NCBI RefSeq assembly: GCF_002943425.1
Contig: NZ_PTRA01000001.1
Coordinates: forward strand, 1,736,001 to 1,800,000
DNA: 64,000 bases
Direction: 5' to 3'
DNA from: Siphonobacter curvatus
Lineage (GTDB): Bacteria > Bacteroidota > Bacteroidia > Cytophagales > Spirosomataceae
Positions 33,136 through 42,384 of this stretch are shown in pieces. The notes beneath the pieces are model-generated. The model was not told where the DNA came from. It saw nothing but the letters and a program-made list of their open reading frames with translations, and did not search any database. Made by a program: the position numbers and the translations under genes. Each line of letters starts with the position of its first letter. The stretch's first letter is position 1.

Positions 33136-34046
33136 AGAATAGGATCGGTGTCTTTTTTGCGTTTCCGATGCTGGTAGCGATCGTATACGTACTGAATAAT
33201 GCCGTCTTTCAATCCCAGATCCGGTACCAGGATTTCCGTCGCTCCGGACCAACGCATGGCTGAGAGATAGATTTCAGAAGCCGGTACAATCACGTCCGCC
33301 CGGTCGGGGTTGAGCTGAAGTTTATTAATGCGATCTTCCAGTGAGTAGGAGCTTACGTATTTTTGAATCCGCTCCAATTCTTCAATGCCCATGCTGGATT
33401 CGGTAACGCGGGTCTTAGCCAGATTGAATAGCTTATTGATATTTCCACCCGTACCAATTGCCCGGATACCGGCCTGTTTCGGCCCGATGTGGTCCTGAAT
33501 CCAGCGTTGCATTTTCTCCCAGTCGGATTTCTGCTCTTTCCCTTCCAGTAAGCGTACGGAGCCGATTTTAAACGAACGGCTCGCGACTTTCTGCCGGTTC
33601 ACGTACAGGTTCAGCTCGCTCGATCCGCCGCCCACATCTACGTGCAGGTAATTGGTATCCGTATCTAGGGACTGAACCACAACGTTGTTGATCAGTTCGG
33701 CTTCTTTCGCTCCTTCGATGATGTGAATTTTCATATCGAGCTGACCTTCGATCCGCGTGACAATATCACTGGCATTAGAAGCCTCCCGCATGGCCGAAGT
33801 TGCACAAATCAGGTAATCTTTACACTCATGCAGTTCAATCAGAAGCTTGAATGAATGAAGCATTTTATAAAGCCGTACTTCGCCTTCGGCACTGATCGAA
33901 CCCGTCGTAAATACGTCCATTCCCAAGCGTAGGGGGAAGCGTACATATTCTACTTTTTTGAAGGTCAGAACGCCCTCATTGTCCAGTACTTTGGAGATTT
34001 GCAGACGGGCGGCGTTAGAGCCAATGTCGATCGCTGCTAGTTTCAT
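33132..34046 (-). CDS. Ppx/GppA-family phosphatase (exopolyphosphatase-like)
   Basis: 304 residues, the short N-terminal sugar-kinase-fold version without the C-terminal HD domain. Phosphate-1 loop AAIDIGSNAARLQI, then CATSAMREASNA, the catalytic Glu region IEGAKEAELINN and HVDVGGGSSELNLY. It hydrolyses polyphosphate or pppGpp ends. In Bacteroidota, a copy of this short type is usual beside ppk or alone; here it is alone. It ends by overlapping the convergent hypothetical gene. Confidence 0.92.
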   Translation of the reverse strand: MKLAAIDIGSNAARLQISKVLDNEGVLTFKKVEYVRFPLRLGMDVFTTGSISAEGEVRLYKMLHSFKLLIELHECKDYLICATSAMREASNASDIVTRIEGQLDMKIHIIEGAKEAELINNVVVQSLDTDTNYLHVDVGGGSSELNLYVNRQKVASRSFKIGSVRLLEGKEQKSDWEKMQRWIQDHIGPKQAGIRAIGTGGNINKLFNLAKTRVTESSMGIEELERIQKYVSSYSLEDRINKLQLNPDRADVIVPASEIYLSAMRWSGATEILVPDLGLKDGIIQYVYDRYQHRKRKKDTDPIL

Positions 34047-34070
34047 AAGGAGCTAGTTTTCAGGGATTGG

Positions 34071-35699
34071 TTAATAGCGTTCAATTAAATAGCGTCGTTC
34101 GCAGGCTTGTAATCGGGTGGCTGGGTTCAAAAATTCACCGTTCAGCGTCGATAAATGAAAATGCGGATTGGAGCGAATCTGGGCCATTTTCACACCCGCC
34201 TGCCGTAGCTCGGCCAGGCCCGTCGAATCCGTTAATATCCAACGGGTCTCGGGTATTTTACCTTCGGGTAGCGGTGGATGTAACTTTTGGGTATAAAAGT
34301 CAAACGTGTAACTGTAAATCCGGTAGAAACTGAATGAATCCCGAACGGCCGGATCAGCGGTTCGGGCAAATTCGTATCCCGAATCATAGCGGAATAGGTA
34401 CGGATAGGCGTTGGCACTTAGCGACATAAAGGTAATCGAAATCCCCGCCAGCGAAACCGCGACTAAACGAACAAAAACCGGCGATTGACGAATGCTCAGA
34501 TACAAAAGAAATCCTGCTACGGCTAAAGCAACCAGTTGGTTGAGGAGTCCAGGAATGGGCGTAATCACCGTATTCAAGTAAATCGTAATCCCCATCATGA
34601 GCGTAACCACTACCGCCTGCACGATCATGAGCGAACGGATGGTTTTCTCGGAACTTGACAACAATTGCCCACTGAGCTGAATCGCCAGATACGGGTACAG
34701 CAGATTCAGGTAATGCGGCAATTTGTACTGAGCCATCGAGAGAATCAGCATCATCGAGACGATAATTCCCAACGTGAGTACTTCTTTCTGAGCTTTGAAA
34801 TTTCGTATTGCCCGAAAGAGCGACCAGTAGATCAGAAAGGCCCAGGGCAGACACGACCACAGGAGGGTATGGAAAAAGAAGAAGTAGTCGTTGGAACCCG
34901 AACTTCCCCAGGCTTCACCCTGAAAACGTTCGACGCTTTGTCCCAGCAGAATGAACTTAATACCCGAAAGGCCCGTCATCCCGCGAATGACTTTCTCGGG
35001 ATGTAAATCAAATTGCAGATAGTAGCAATACAGGATTGGACTGATAAAAACCAGAAACGAAAAACCGATGAAGACCCAGCTCCACTGAAAAATAGCCTTC
35101 CAGTTGCGTTCGTACAATAGCTGAAATCCTAACGCCATCAACGGCATGGCCAGGCCAATTCCCCCTTTGGTCGCAAAACCCAGAGCCAGTCCCAGAGCCG
35201 AACCCAGGGCGTATTTGCGTTTGCCTTCGCGGACGAAAGCCAGTAACATCCAGACGGAAAACACCATACAGGCCGTCAGCAGAGCATCCATCCGTACGTC
35301 CTGATTGGATAGGAACTGAGCGTAGCAGGAGGCGTAAATCAAAGCAGCCAGTCGGCCTACCGCTTCCGAATACAGGAGTTTACCCAACCGAAAAGCCGAG
35401 TAAAAACCCACGATGGAAGCCAGCATGGAGGGAAGTTTATACGCAAAGGTGTTTATTCCAAACGTTTTGAAGGAAAGAGCACTCAACCAGAAAAGCAGGT
35501 GCGGTTTATCCAGGTAATCCCGGCCCCGGTCAATGAGGCTAACCCAGTCATTGGTTTCAACCATGTGCAGGGCAATCAGGGCGTGGTGAGCCGGGTCGGT
35601 ATCGAATAGGGGAACGAATAAACCAATGATATATACGGCGGCCAGAGCCAGCCACATGACCCAGTAGATCGGACTAAATAAAAAACGTTCAGCGTGCAT
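34071..35699 (-). CDS. GT39-family glycosyltransferase (ArnT-like), copy 1
   Basis: About 542 residues from the ATG at 35699, after which the first transmembrane helix starts (SPIYWVMWLALAAVY). An extended loop follows with LFDTDPAHHALIALHMVETN and WVSLIDRGRDYLDKPHLLFW, the family's first periplasmic acidic pocket (DPAHHA contains the catalytic Asp region). Ten or more helices follow and a soluble C-terminal domain. GT39 enzymes such as ArnT move a sugar from a polyprenyl-phosphate donor to lipid A or a protein. It is probably served by the GT2 and epimerase genes of this cluster. Confidence 0.85.
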   Translation of the reverse strand: MHAERFLFSPIYWVMWLALAAVYIIGLFVPLFDTDPAHHALIALHMVETNDWVSLIDRGRDYLDKPHLLFWLSALSFKTFGINTFAYKLPSMLASIVGFYSAFRLGKLLYSEAVGRLAALIYASCYAQFLSNQDVRMDALLTACMVFSVWMLLAFVREGKRKYALGSALGLALGFATKGGIGLAMPLMALGFQLLYERNWKAIFQWSWVFIGFSFLVFISPILYCYYLQFDLHPEKVIRGMTGLSGIKFILLGQSVERFQGEAWGSSGSNDYFFFFHTLLWSCLPWAFLIYWSLFRAIRNFKAQKEVLTLGIIVSMMLILSMAQYKLPHYLNLLYPYLAIQLSGQLLSSSEKTIRSLMIVQAVVVTLMMGITIYLNTVITPIPGLLNQLVALAVAGFLLYLSIRQSPVFVRLVAVSLAGISITFMSLSANAYPYLFRYDSGYEFARTADPAVRDSFSFYRIYSYTFDFYTQKLHPPLPEGKIPETRWILTDSTGLAELRQAGVKMAQIRSNPHFHLSTLNGEFLNPATRLQACERRYLIERY

Positions 35700-35760
35700 G
35701 CATTCAAAGAGGTAGAACTGTCCCGAAGGTAGGGATGCCAAAAATAAGGCAGGAATTCAA

Positions 35761-36669
35761 TTAATCACGCGTTTCGGGCCGCTCGGGCAACGTGATAAAG
35801 GCACCCAAGGAAGAACTCAGGGCATTAATAAAGAAAAACAGCAGACTGGCCAGTACCGCCTGATCGGACTGAATGGGCAGGTACTCCGCCGCCGTCAGAA
35901 AGACAAATTCCCGAACGCCAATGCCACCCACAGTCAGGGGAAGTACAGAAGCGATGGAAGAAACCAGAAAAACCAGTCCGTATTCCAGCGAATGATCCGT
36001 TACACCGATGGATCGCAGTAACAGCAGAATGACGATTACCTGCGTGGACTGAACACCCAGTGAAAGTGAAAAAGCAGCGGGAAACATGGCTACAAATTTC
36101 CGAAAGAACAAACGGTATACGCCCCAGCCGCCCGCTCCCACGAGCAGAGCCAGCCCCGACAGCCAGCCGTACGGTAATCCAAACTGGCTCGTCAGCCAGG
36201 TGCTCGAACCACCCAGCAGGGCAATCAGAAAGGTAATGGCCAGCATGCCGCTGCCCCGGTCCAGCAATAATACCGAAAGAATCAGTCGATAATCGGTCTG
36301 GTGACGGGTACGCAACAGCCAGGCTTTGTAGCCATCGCCACCAATGCCCCCCGGTAAAAACAGATTGAAAAACATCGAGCGATAGTACAATCGCAGCAAA
36401 AAGGAGAAAGGCTCTGCTAGGGGAACCGCTTTCAGGTGTTGCTGAAAGCGACTCGTACTCAACAACTGTGAAACGTTATACAGCACCAGAGCGACTAAAA
36501 TCCAGCCCCACTGGGCTCGACGGAGTAGGGGCCAGATTCGCTCCCAGTCCATTTGATACGCTAGCCATCCTAAAGCCAAGCTCGTAAGCAGTAGCTTCAG
36601 GATGGTTTTAACGGCGGGTGATAACTTACTCAAGGGTAGAAACGGGGGAAGAAGCCGAGTACAATTCAC
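35761..36669 (-). CDS. Flippase-like/lysylphosphatidylglycerol synthase-TM-family membrane protein
   Basis: 302 residues with about eight helices, from the UPF0104/AglD-like family: LLRRAQWGWILVALVLYNVS, MFFNLFLPGGIGGDGYKAWL (the conserved glycine-rich loop), and PLTVGGIGVREFVFL. Members act in polyprenyl-phosphate-linked sugar or lipid transfer. The annotated ATG overlaps the GT2 gene by 44 bp; a TTG at 36633, 4 bp inside the GT2 stop, is a possible alternative start. The overlap means translational coupling with GT2. Confidence 0.85.
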   Translation of the reverse strand: MNCTRLLPPFLPLSKLSPAVKTILKLLLTSLALGWLAYQMDWERIWPLLRRAQWGWILVALVLYNVSQLLSTSRFQQHLKAVPLAEPFSFLLRLYYRSMFFNLFLPGGIGGDGYKAWLLRTRHQTDYRLILSVLLLDRGSGMLAITFLIALLGGSSTWLTSQFGLPYGWLSGLALLVGAGGWGVYRLFFRKFVAMFPAAFSLSLGVQSTQVIVILLLLRSIGVTDHSLEYGLVFLVSSIASVLPLTVGGIGVREFVFLTAAEYLPIQSDQAVLASLLFFFINALSSSLGAFITLPERPETRD

Positions 36670-37591
36670 GAACGAGATAGGTAGACTTGGTACCCGATTC
36701 GTAGTACGTTCGCATCATGATTTCGGCCATGAAACCGAAGGTAATGATTTGTAAGCCAGCCAGTAGGGTAACGACGGCTACCGTCAGCAAGGGACGTGTA
36801 CCGATATCTTCGCCAGTCAGTTTTACGCCCAGCAGATACAGACTGATCAACGCTCCAAACAAAAACGTCAGAATACCGATGGGGCCGAACAAGTGCATCG
36901 GTCGGCGGAAATACTTCTGGAAAAAGACCATCAGTAACAAATCGGACATGACTTTAAAGGTACGTCCCAAGCCATATTTCGATTTGCCAAATTGCCGGGC
37001 GTGGTGGCGTACCGGCATTTCTGTCATCTTGGCACCCTGCATAGCGGCCAGTACCGGAATGAAGCGGTGTAGTTCACCGTACAGTCCCAGGTGCTGGGCA
37101 ATTTGCCGGCGGAAAATCTTCAGTGTACAGCCGTAATCATGAAGGTATACACCCGTCATTTTACGAATCATGGCATTGGCAATCTTGCTGGGAACCTTCC
37201 GTAACAACATGCCGTCCTGCCGTTTGGCCCGTACGCCAGCGACGACGTCCCAGCCTTCCCGCTGCAGTTTTTCGAGCATGATGGGAATATCGGCGGGATC
37301 GTTCTGTAAGTCACCGTCCAGGGTTACAATGTAGGGAGCTTTGGCCTCGGCAATACCCGCCGACATGGCCGTTGTCTGACCGTAGTTGCGGTTCAGTACT
37401 ACCAGTCGTACGCGGTCGTCGGCATACTGTTTAATCCGGGGAATGGTGGCGTCAGTAGAGCCGTCGTCCACCAAAATCAATTCATAATCCAAACCCTGCA
37501 TGGCTTCGCGTACGCGTTGCAGCAAGGGTTGTATATTGTCTTCTTCGTTTAAAAGCGTAATAACCAGGGAAAGAAGCGGTGCCGTTTGCAT
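36626..37591 (-). CDS. Polyprenyl-phosphate glycosyltransferase family 2 (DPM1/ArnC-like)
   Basis: 321 residues. GT2 fold: LSLVITLLNEEDNIQPLLQR, YELILVDDGSTDATIPRI, then NRNYGQTTAMSAGIAEAKAP and VTLDGDLQNDPADIP (DxD metal site) and GVRAKRQDG. Two hydrophobic helices at the C-terminal part (about 230-290) anchor it as in ArnC and GtrB. It should transfer a sugar from a nucleotide donor to undecaprenyl phosphate, making the donor for the neighbouring GT39 enzymes. Confidence 0.92.
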   Translation of the reverse strand: MQTAPLLSLVITLLNEEDNIQPLLQRVREAMQGLDYELILVDDGSTDATIPRIKQYADDRVRLVVLNRNYGQTTAMSAGIAEAKAPYIVTLDGDLQNDPADIPIMLEKLQREGWDVVAGVRAKRQDGMLLRKVPSKIANAMIRKMTGVYLHDYGCTLKIFRRQIAQHLGLYGELHRFIPVLAAMQGAKMTEMPVRHHARQFGKSKYGLGRTFKVMSDLLLMVFFQKYFRRPMHLFGPIGILTFLFGALISLYLLGVKLTGEDIGTRPLLTVAVVTLLAGLQIITFGFMAEIMMRTYYESGTKSTYLVRELYSASSPVSTLE

Positions 37592-37595
37592 GCAA

Positions 37596-38573
37596 TCAAT
37601 GAGTTAAGTGGGGAAGGGACGTCTTCCAGCGAACAAATTCTTTCAGCCCTTCTTCCATCGTCACTGTGGGTTGATAACCCAGCAACTCCTGCGATTTACT
37701 GAGGTCTGCGTAGGTTTGCGAAACATCGCCGGGCTGCTCTTCCCGGTATTCGTAAATGGCTTCACGGCCCAGTGCTACTTCGAGTGAAGCGACCAGCTTG
37801 CGTAAGGTAAGAGGTTTCCCCGAAGCAAGGTTAAATGTTTCAAAGCCGGGCTTTTCATACGCCAGAGCTTGCTCAATACCCGTTACGATGTCGCTAACAT
37901 GTGTATAGTCGCGACGCGTACTGCCGTCGCCGTACAACGTAATGGGTTTAGCGTCTAGAATGAGTTCGGCAAATTTATGAATGGCTAAATCAGGCCGTTG
38001 CCGGGAGCCGTATACAGTGAAAAAGCGAAGAGCCAGAAACTGGATGCCGTGCAAATGAGCGTAGGTGCGACCCAGCATTTCCCCCGAGATTTTCGAGGAA
38101 GCGTACGGACTGATCGGTAACAGATTCGTATCGGATTCTTTCCAGGGAACGTTCGGATTCTGACCGTACACGCTGGAAGAGGAAGCGAAAATAAACTTCT
38201 GAATGGATAAATGCCGGGCTACTTCCAACAGCGAAAGCGTACCCATCACGTTCGATTCGTAGTACGGACGTGTAGACTCAATACTCTTGCGGACGCCCGC
38301 TTTGGCAGCCAGGTGAATGATGGCCTCAAACGATTGTCCTTTCAACGCGTCAAGCAGGTAGTCCTGCTGACTGATATCGGCTTCAACAAACTGAAAATTC
38401 GGGTTTTCAAGCAGACCTTTCAGATTCTCGCGTTTCTGGGATACGGGGTAAAAATCATCGAAGTTGTCAATACAGGTAACGGCCACGCCGGGTTGCGAAA
38501 GCAACCGCTCGGCGAGATGACTACCGATAAAACCTGCCCCTCCGGTGATAAGGTACTGTTTTATAGTTTTCAT
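37596..38573 (-). CDS. NAD-dependent sugar epimerase (UDP-glucuronate/galactose epimerase-like SDR)
   Basis: About 325 residues from the ATG at 38573, the closest start to the Rossmann strand; ATGs at 38582 and 38588 are alternatives. Motifs: YLITGGAGFIGSH (NAD), IIHLAAKAGVRKSIE, FASSSSVYG (catalytic Ser/Thr) and YASSKISGE (YxxxK). FFTVYGSRQRPDLAIHKFAE is the epimerase signature of extended SDRs that convert UDP-glucuronate to UDP-galacturonate or similar. Four bases separate it from the GT2 gene, so it is the first gene of an operon that supplies the sugar nucleotide. Confidence 0.9.
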   Translation of the reverse strand: MKTIKQYLITGGAGFIGSHLAERLLSQPGVAVTCIDNFDDFYPVSQKRENLKGLLENPNFQFVEADISQQDYLLDALKGQSFEAIIHLAAKAGVRKSIESTRPYYESNVMGTLSLLEVARHLSIQKFIFASSSSVYGQNPNVPWKESDTNLLPISPYASSKISGEMLGRTYAHLHGIQFLALRFFTVYGSRQRPDLAIHKFAELILDAKPITLYGDGSTRRDYTHVSDIVTGIEQALAYEKPGFETFNLASGKPLTLRKLVASLEVALGREAIYEYREEQPGDVSQTYADLSKSQELLGYQPTVTMEEGLKEFVRWKTSLPHLTH

Positions 38574-38753
38574 GGATTTCATGATCACTCTTTCTAGGCA
38601 ATGTGTAGCAACGGGTTCACCGCTTGGAATCAGAAAGGGAGCGAAGTTACGATTCTTTGGCGGGCTATAAACGTTTTAGAGCCACTAAATTGGACAAAAC
38701 CTTTAAAAGAGCCTTGTTTTTAGGCGAAAAAATGGGAACAATACGGGAAACGT

Positions 38754-40352
38754 TTACAAAGAACGGGGTAACGGGGGCGGCGTTTTTCGGAACAAAATGG
38801 TCGTAGGGGTTTCAAAAAGATCCCGCTTTCGAGCTAATTCCTGTAGTTCAGAAAACGTTGACAACTCTGGCAGAAACTCCGTCCGAGAAATCACGATTAC
38901 CGAAGGCTCAGTACTGAGGACTTCCTGTAAAGCTTCCGGAGTATTTACGACGTCTACCGATCGATTCAGATAAAAAACATACGCCGGATTGAACTGCTTA
39001 TAAGCGATAACTTTTTCTTCCGGATTGATCGAACTAATGGTCTGATTGACTGGATTCTCTCGATCGATGATGGGATAAGCCAGTTGGAAAAACAAAACGG
39101 CTGTTACCACAAATGATCCCGCCAATGCCAGCATCGTACGGCTAAATTCGCCGTGTCGGAATCGATACCAGGCCGCCGCCGCTCCGAGGGGGAAGGTCAG
39201 AAAGATAATCGCCCAGCCCGCCAGATGTGACACCACCGGATCAAGCCGTAAACCCAGGTAAAAGGCTACGGGTAGTAAGGCAGCGAGTACACCATAGGTA
39301 ATGAGCGAAGGCCGCAGTTTTTTCCAGGCCATTTCCTGATCAAGTACCGAATCCAGAAAAGCCGCAATCAGTACCGCCACGAAGGGATAACTCGGAACAG
39401 TATAGTTAAAAAGCTTCGTCCCCGAAAAACTGAAAAATCCAATCACGACGATGGCGATACTAAGTCCAAAAGCCAGGCTTGGTACTTCCTTACGTTGTTT
39501 CCAGGCCCGTACGAAGGCTTGCGGAATAAAGATTGAAAAAGGTAATAGTCCAATCAATACGTATAAGGGGGTAATGAGGAAAAATCCGCCGTGCCCTTCC
39601 ATGGGGGCTTTAAAGCGTTCGAGGTTGTGCTTTAGAAAAAATCCTTCGGTCCAAGCACCCGAGGTGGCTTCGTGTACATACAGATACCAGGGTAAGGCCA
39701 GTACCAGCGTCCAGGCTAGACCGGGTACTAACCATAAGCGGAACACTTTTCTGAAAGCTCCTTGAAAGAGCAGAAACAAGCCAATCGCCGCGAAGATGAG
39801 TACCAGAGCCACGGGACCTTTAGCCAGTATCCCCATGCCCAGTGACGTATAAAAAATCGCCAGATTGAGTATTTTTTTTCGTTGCTGATACCAGCCGTAG
39901 AACGATACCCAGGCCAGGGTCAGGAAAAAAATCAGGTACGGGTCGGGTACTGCCATGCGAAACTGCACCCCAACATGCAGGGAAGCCAACAATACTAATG
40001 CTGAAATCCAAGCGACCCGGGCATTGAAATGACGCCAAGCAAAAGCGAAAATCAGGAGAATGGTACCCATGCCGCAGAGGATGGAACCCAGTCGTGCCGA
40101 AAATTCACTGACGCCAAACAAAGCGTAGCTTCCCATCATCACCCAGTAGTGCAGGGGCGGTTTATCGGTGCGAAGTTGTCCGTTGAAGGTGGGTACGACC
40201 CAATCCTGTCGTTCGTACATCTCGCGAGCACACTCGGCGTTTTTTGCCTCATCGAGGGAATACAACATAAGTTGTGAGGTTCCCAGCGAGAAAAACAGAA
40301 AAATGAACAGCCCGAGTAGTAACAAAGATTCAGACCGTGTTAACGATTTCAT
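38754..40352 (-). CDS. GT39-family glycosyltransferase (ArnT-like), copy 2
   Basis: 532 residues. An N-terminal helix is followed by SLDEAKNAECAREMYERQDW, the ArnT-type acidic loop, then TFNGQLRTDKPPLHYWVMMG, the family's conserved KPP motif region. Ten or so transmembrane helices and a soluble domain (about 440-532) follow. It differs enough from copy 1 (less than half obvious identity by eye) to use another donor or acceptor. Another minus-strand gene of the glycosylation region, 180 bp before the epimerase. Confidence 0.87.
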   Translation of the reverse strand: MKSLTRSESLLLLGLFIFLFFSLGTSQLMLYSLDEAKNAECAREMYERQDWVVPTFNGQLRTDKPPLHYWVMMGSYALFGVSEFSARLGSILCGMGTILLIFAFAWRHFNARVAWISALVLLASLHVGVQFRMAVPDPYLIFFLTLAWVSFYGWYQQRKKILNLAIFYTSLGMGILAKGPVALVLIFAAIGLFLLFQGAFRKVFRLWLVPGLAWTLVLALPWYLYVHEATSGAWTEGFFLKHNLERFKAPMEGHGGFFLITPLYVLIGLLPFSIFIPQAFVRAWKQRKEVPSLAFGLSIAIVVIGFFSFSGTKLFNYTVPSYPFVAVLIAAFLDSVLDQEMAWKKLRPSLITYGVLAALLPVAFYLGLRLDPVVSHLAGWAIIFLTFPLGAAAAWYRFRHGEFSRTMLALAGSFVVTAVLFFQLAYPIIDRENPVNQTISSINPEEKVIAYKQFNPAYVFYLNRSVDVVNTPEALQEVLSTEPSVIVISRTEFLPELSTFSELQELARKRDLFETPTTILFRKTPPPLPRSL

Positions 40353-40394
40353 AGCTGTAAAAGCAAGGCAGCCAAGCTGCCAAACCCAAACACG

Positions 40395-40676
40395 TTATCG
40401 CAAAGGAACCGAAACAGCGGTGGCCTGAAGGGGCAGGGGAGCACTACGGAACGCATTGATCAGATCACCTACGGTGTCGATGCTACGCAGCGAAGGTTCG
40501 GCGATTTCCTGACCCGTCAGGTGTTCGAGTTCATTGGTCAGTTCACATAACTCCTGATACGTCAGACCGTAGTCTTTTTTGAAGGAATGGTTCAGGCGAA
40601 CGGAAGAGTATACATAGAAGCTCTTATTCAGCAGCTTCTTCAACGAAGAAATAAGATGATTTACGGATGTTTTCAT
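40395..40676 (-). CDS. Acyl-carrier-protein-like small protein lacking the attachment serine
   Basis: 93 residues. The C-terminal half aligns by eye with the ACP helix II-IV pattern: GLTYQELCELTNELEHLTGQ, then EIAEPSLRSIDTVGDLINAF. In true ACPs, the phosphopantetheine Ser lies in DSL just before helix II; here the positions read D35-Y36-G37-L38-T39, so no Ser is in place and 4'-phosphopantetheine cannot attach at the normal site. It could be a degenerate ACP or a non-prosthetic paralogue that binds partner proteins. The helix pattern and TVGDLI end are strong; the family call is a judgement by eye. Confidence 0.55.
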   Translation of the reverse strand: MKTSVNHLISSLKKLLNKSFYVYSSVRLNHSFKKDYGLTYQELCELTNELEHLTGQEIAEPSLRSIDTVGDLINAFRSAPLPLQATAVSVPLR

Positions 40677-40846
40677 GGTCTTTTAAGGAAGTACTCGACG
40701 AAATGGCTAACGCCATTTTAAAAAAAACGGGGAGCCTTTGGGGCTACAACCCGCTACTGCCCTAGGCAGCAAACGGGCAAAACAGTGGGGATTTTAGGGG
40801 GACAACAAGTATCAATAAGGGCTAAGTTAGGTTAATGATTTAAGGT

Positions 40847-41437
40847 TTACTGTAAGCCTTTTACCAGGATTGATAACAGTAGATCAATCTTGGCGTCCAG
40901 ATCGGTACCGGAAAAAAATAAGTCAAATTCCAATCCGCGGAAGGCCGAAATGACGACGTAAGCCAGGAAAGGAAGGTTTGACCGGATCGATTCACTAAAT
41001 TCCTGGTGGTCTACTCCAAATTGCAGTATCTCCACAAACAGTTCGATTTCTCGCTGGCTAAACTGAATGCGACAGGATTCCATCAAATCGCGGCTGCACG
41101 GTAATTCCGTCGAAAGAATCCGGTATAAATTCAGTTTATTATGTAAGGCTTTTACTTTAGTTTTAATGACTACCTCGATTTTAGTACGGGCCGATTGCTG
41201 TTGCTGGCAGGCCGCCACCATCGAATCAAAAACTTCGTTGATTTCTTTGTTGATGACCGAGACGAAAATATCCTCTTTGCTGGAAAAGTAGTAGTAAAGT
41301 GTGCTTTTCCCCTTACCCATCGCTTTAGCGATATCTTCCATGGTAGTCTTGGTTAGCCCGTACTGCTGAAAGATTTTCTGTGCCGCCTGGATAATGGCCT
41401 CTTTGATCTGTTCGTCTTTTACCAGTGTTCCTGTCAT
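40847..41437 (-). CDS. TetR/AcrR-family transcriptional regulator
   Basis: About 196 residues from the ATG at 41437, just before the HTH helices; the frame before it is poor. TetR DNA-binding domain: IKEAIIQAAQKIFQQYGLTK then TTMEDIAKAMGKGKSTLYYY, FSSKEDIFVSVI. The C-terminal ligand domain is helical with no known specificity. It probably represses a neighbouring or its own gene in response to a small lipophilic molecule. The nearest convergently or divergently placed genes give no clear target. Confidence 0.92.
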   Translation of the reverse strand: MTGTLVKDEQIKEAIIQAAQKIFQQYGLTKTTMEDIAKAMGKGKSTLYYYFSSKEDIFVSVINKEINEVFDSMVAACQQQQSARTKIEVVIKTKVKALHNKLNLYRILSTELPCSRDLMESCRIQFSQREIELFVEILQFGVDHQEFSESIRSNLPFLAYVVISAFRGLEFDLFFSGTDLDAKIDLLLSILVKGLQ

Positions 41438-41639
41438 TTCGACTAAAATCGTTTTTCGGTCCAAAGGTAATGGCAAGCTTCACATAATTGTTCTCGGTCA
41501 GTGAAATATTAAATTATTTTTAACGAGAGATTATTTTAGATATAAGCTTATGCACTCGGGGCCGTATCGGCTCGACCACTGATCTTATTTCTAAGAGCTT
41601 GAATGAACCCAAGAGGTTGGAAGGGTTAACGAATAAACA

Positions 41640-41669
41640 AAAAGTCCTGCCGGTTTGGGCAGGACTTTT
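41640..41669 (-). terminator. Terminator of frr
   Basis: AAAAGTCCTGCC / GGCAGGACTTTT arms with a 6-nt loop and a T run on the minus strand, 23 bp after the frr stop. Confidence 0.9.
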
Positions 41670-41691
41670 GATAAGTGCGTAGAATCGAAGT

Positions 41692-42252
41692 TTAAACGGA
41701 CATGATGTCAATTTCCTTCGCGGTAAAGACCTGATCAATTTTTACAATGTACTGATCCGTCAGTTTTTGAACACGTTCTTCACCTTGTTTTACTTCGTCT
41801 TCGGAGACGCCTTCTTTCGTCAGTTTTTTGATGCTGTTATTGGCATCCTGACGGGCGTTGCGAATATTAATTTTAGCCGTTTCAATTTCTGCTTTCACGC
41901 GTTTCACCAAGTCACGGCGGCGTTCTTCTGTCAGGGGAGGAATGCTAATGCGAAGCAGTTCACCATCGTTAGCGGGCGAAAAGCCAAGGTTTGCATTGCG
42001 GATAGCCCGATCAATATCGTTAACCATTTTCTTTTCGAAAGGCTTTACGGTGATCGTACGGGCATCGGGCGTCGTGACAGAGGCTACATTTTGCAGCGGA
42101 CTCGGTACACCATAGTATTCAACCATAACGCCTTCAAGCATGGCAGGCGATGCTTTGCCAGCCCGAATTTTACTTAATTCAATGGTTAGGTGCTTGATGG
42201 CCCCTTCCATGGTTTCTTTCGCAGCTTCGAGATAAAACTCTATTTCGTCCAT
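41692..42252 (-). CDS. frr: Ribosome recycling factor
   Basis: 186 residues, the standard length. It splits the post-termination ribosome with EF-G. Conserved blocks: MEGAIKHLTIELSKIRAGKA, SPAMLEGVMVEYYGVPSPLQ, NVASVTTPDARTITVKPFEK, RKLVK-type region ERRRDLVKRVKAEIE, and the end with QKLTDQYIVKIDQVFTAKE. Lies downstream of pyrH on the same strand, as in most bacteria, separated by about 130 bp of low-complexity repeat. Confidence 0.98.
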   Translation of the reverse strand: MDEIEFYLEAAKETMEGAIKHLTIELSKIRAGKASPAMLEGVMVEYYGVPSPLQNVASVTTPDARTITVKPFEKKMVNDIDRAIRNANLGFSPANDGELLRISIPPLTEERRRDLVKRVKAEIETAKINIRNARQDANNSIKKLTKEGVSEDEVKQGEERVQKLTDQYIVKIDQVFTAKEIDIMSV

Positions 42253-42261
42253 TGCGGAGAT

Positions 42262-42375
42262 AATAAGTGTGAAGTTTAATACCGTTTGATGGTTTGAAAG
42301 GGTTTGAGCGTTAAAACGGTGCTGTGACCGGCCAGTGCGTCAAATTGGTTCAAACCTTATCGAACCTGAAACTAA
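42262..42375. repeat. Low-complexity intergenic dyad between pyrH and frr
   Basis: Words GTTTGATGGTTTGAAAGG GTTTGAG (42286-42310; split) and, on the right, GGTTCAAACC, TCGAACCTGAAACTAAACT (42348-42377). It interrupts an otherwise conserved operon. Confidence 0.5.
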
Positions 42376-42384
42376 ACTGATTCA

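Noticed and set aside
38624-38806. 60-codon ORF between epimerase and GT39
   Set aside because: No domain, crosses into the GT39 gene end and has no supporting signals.
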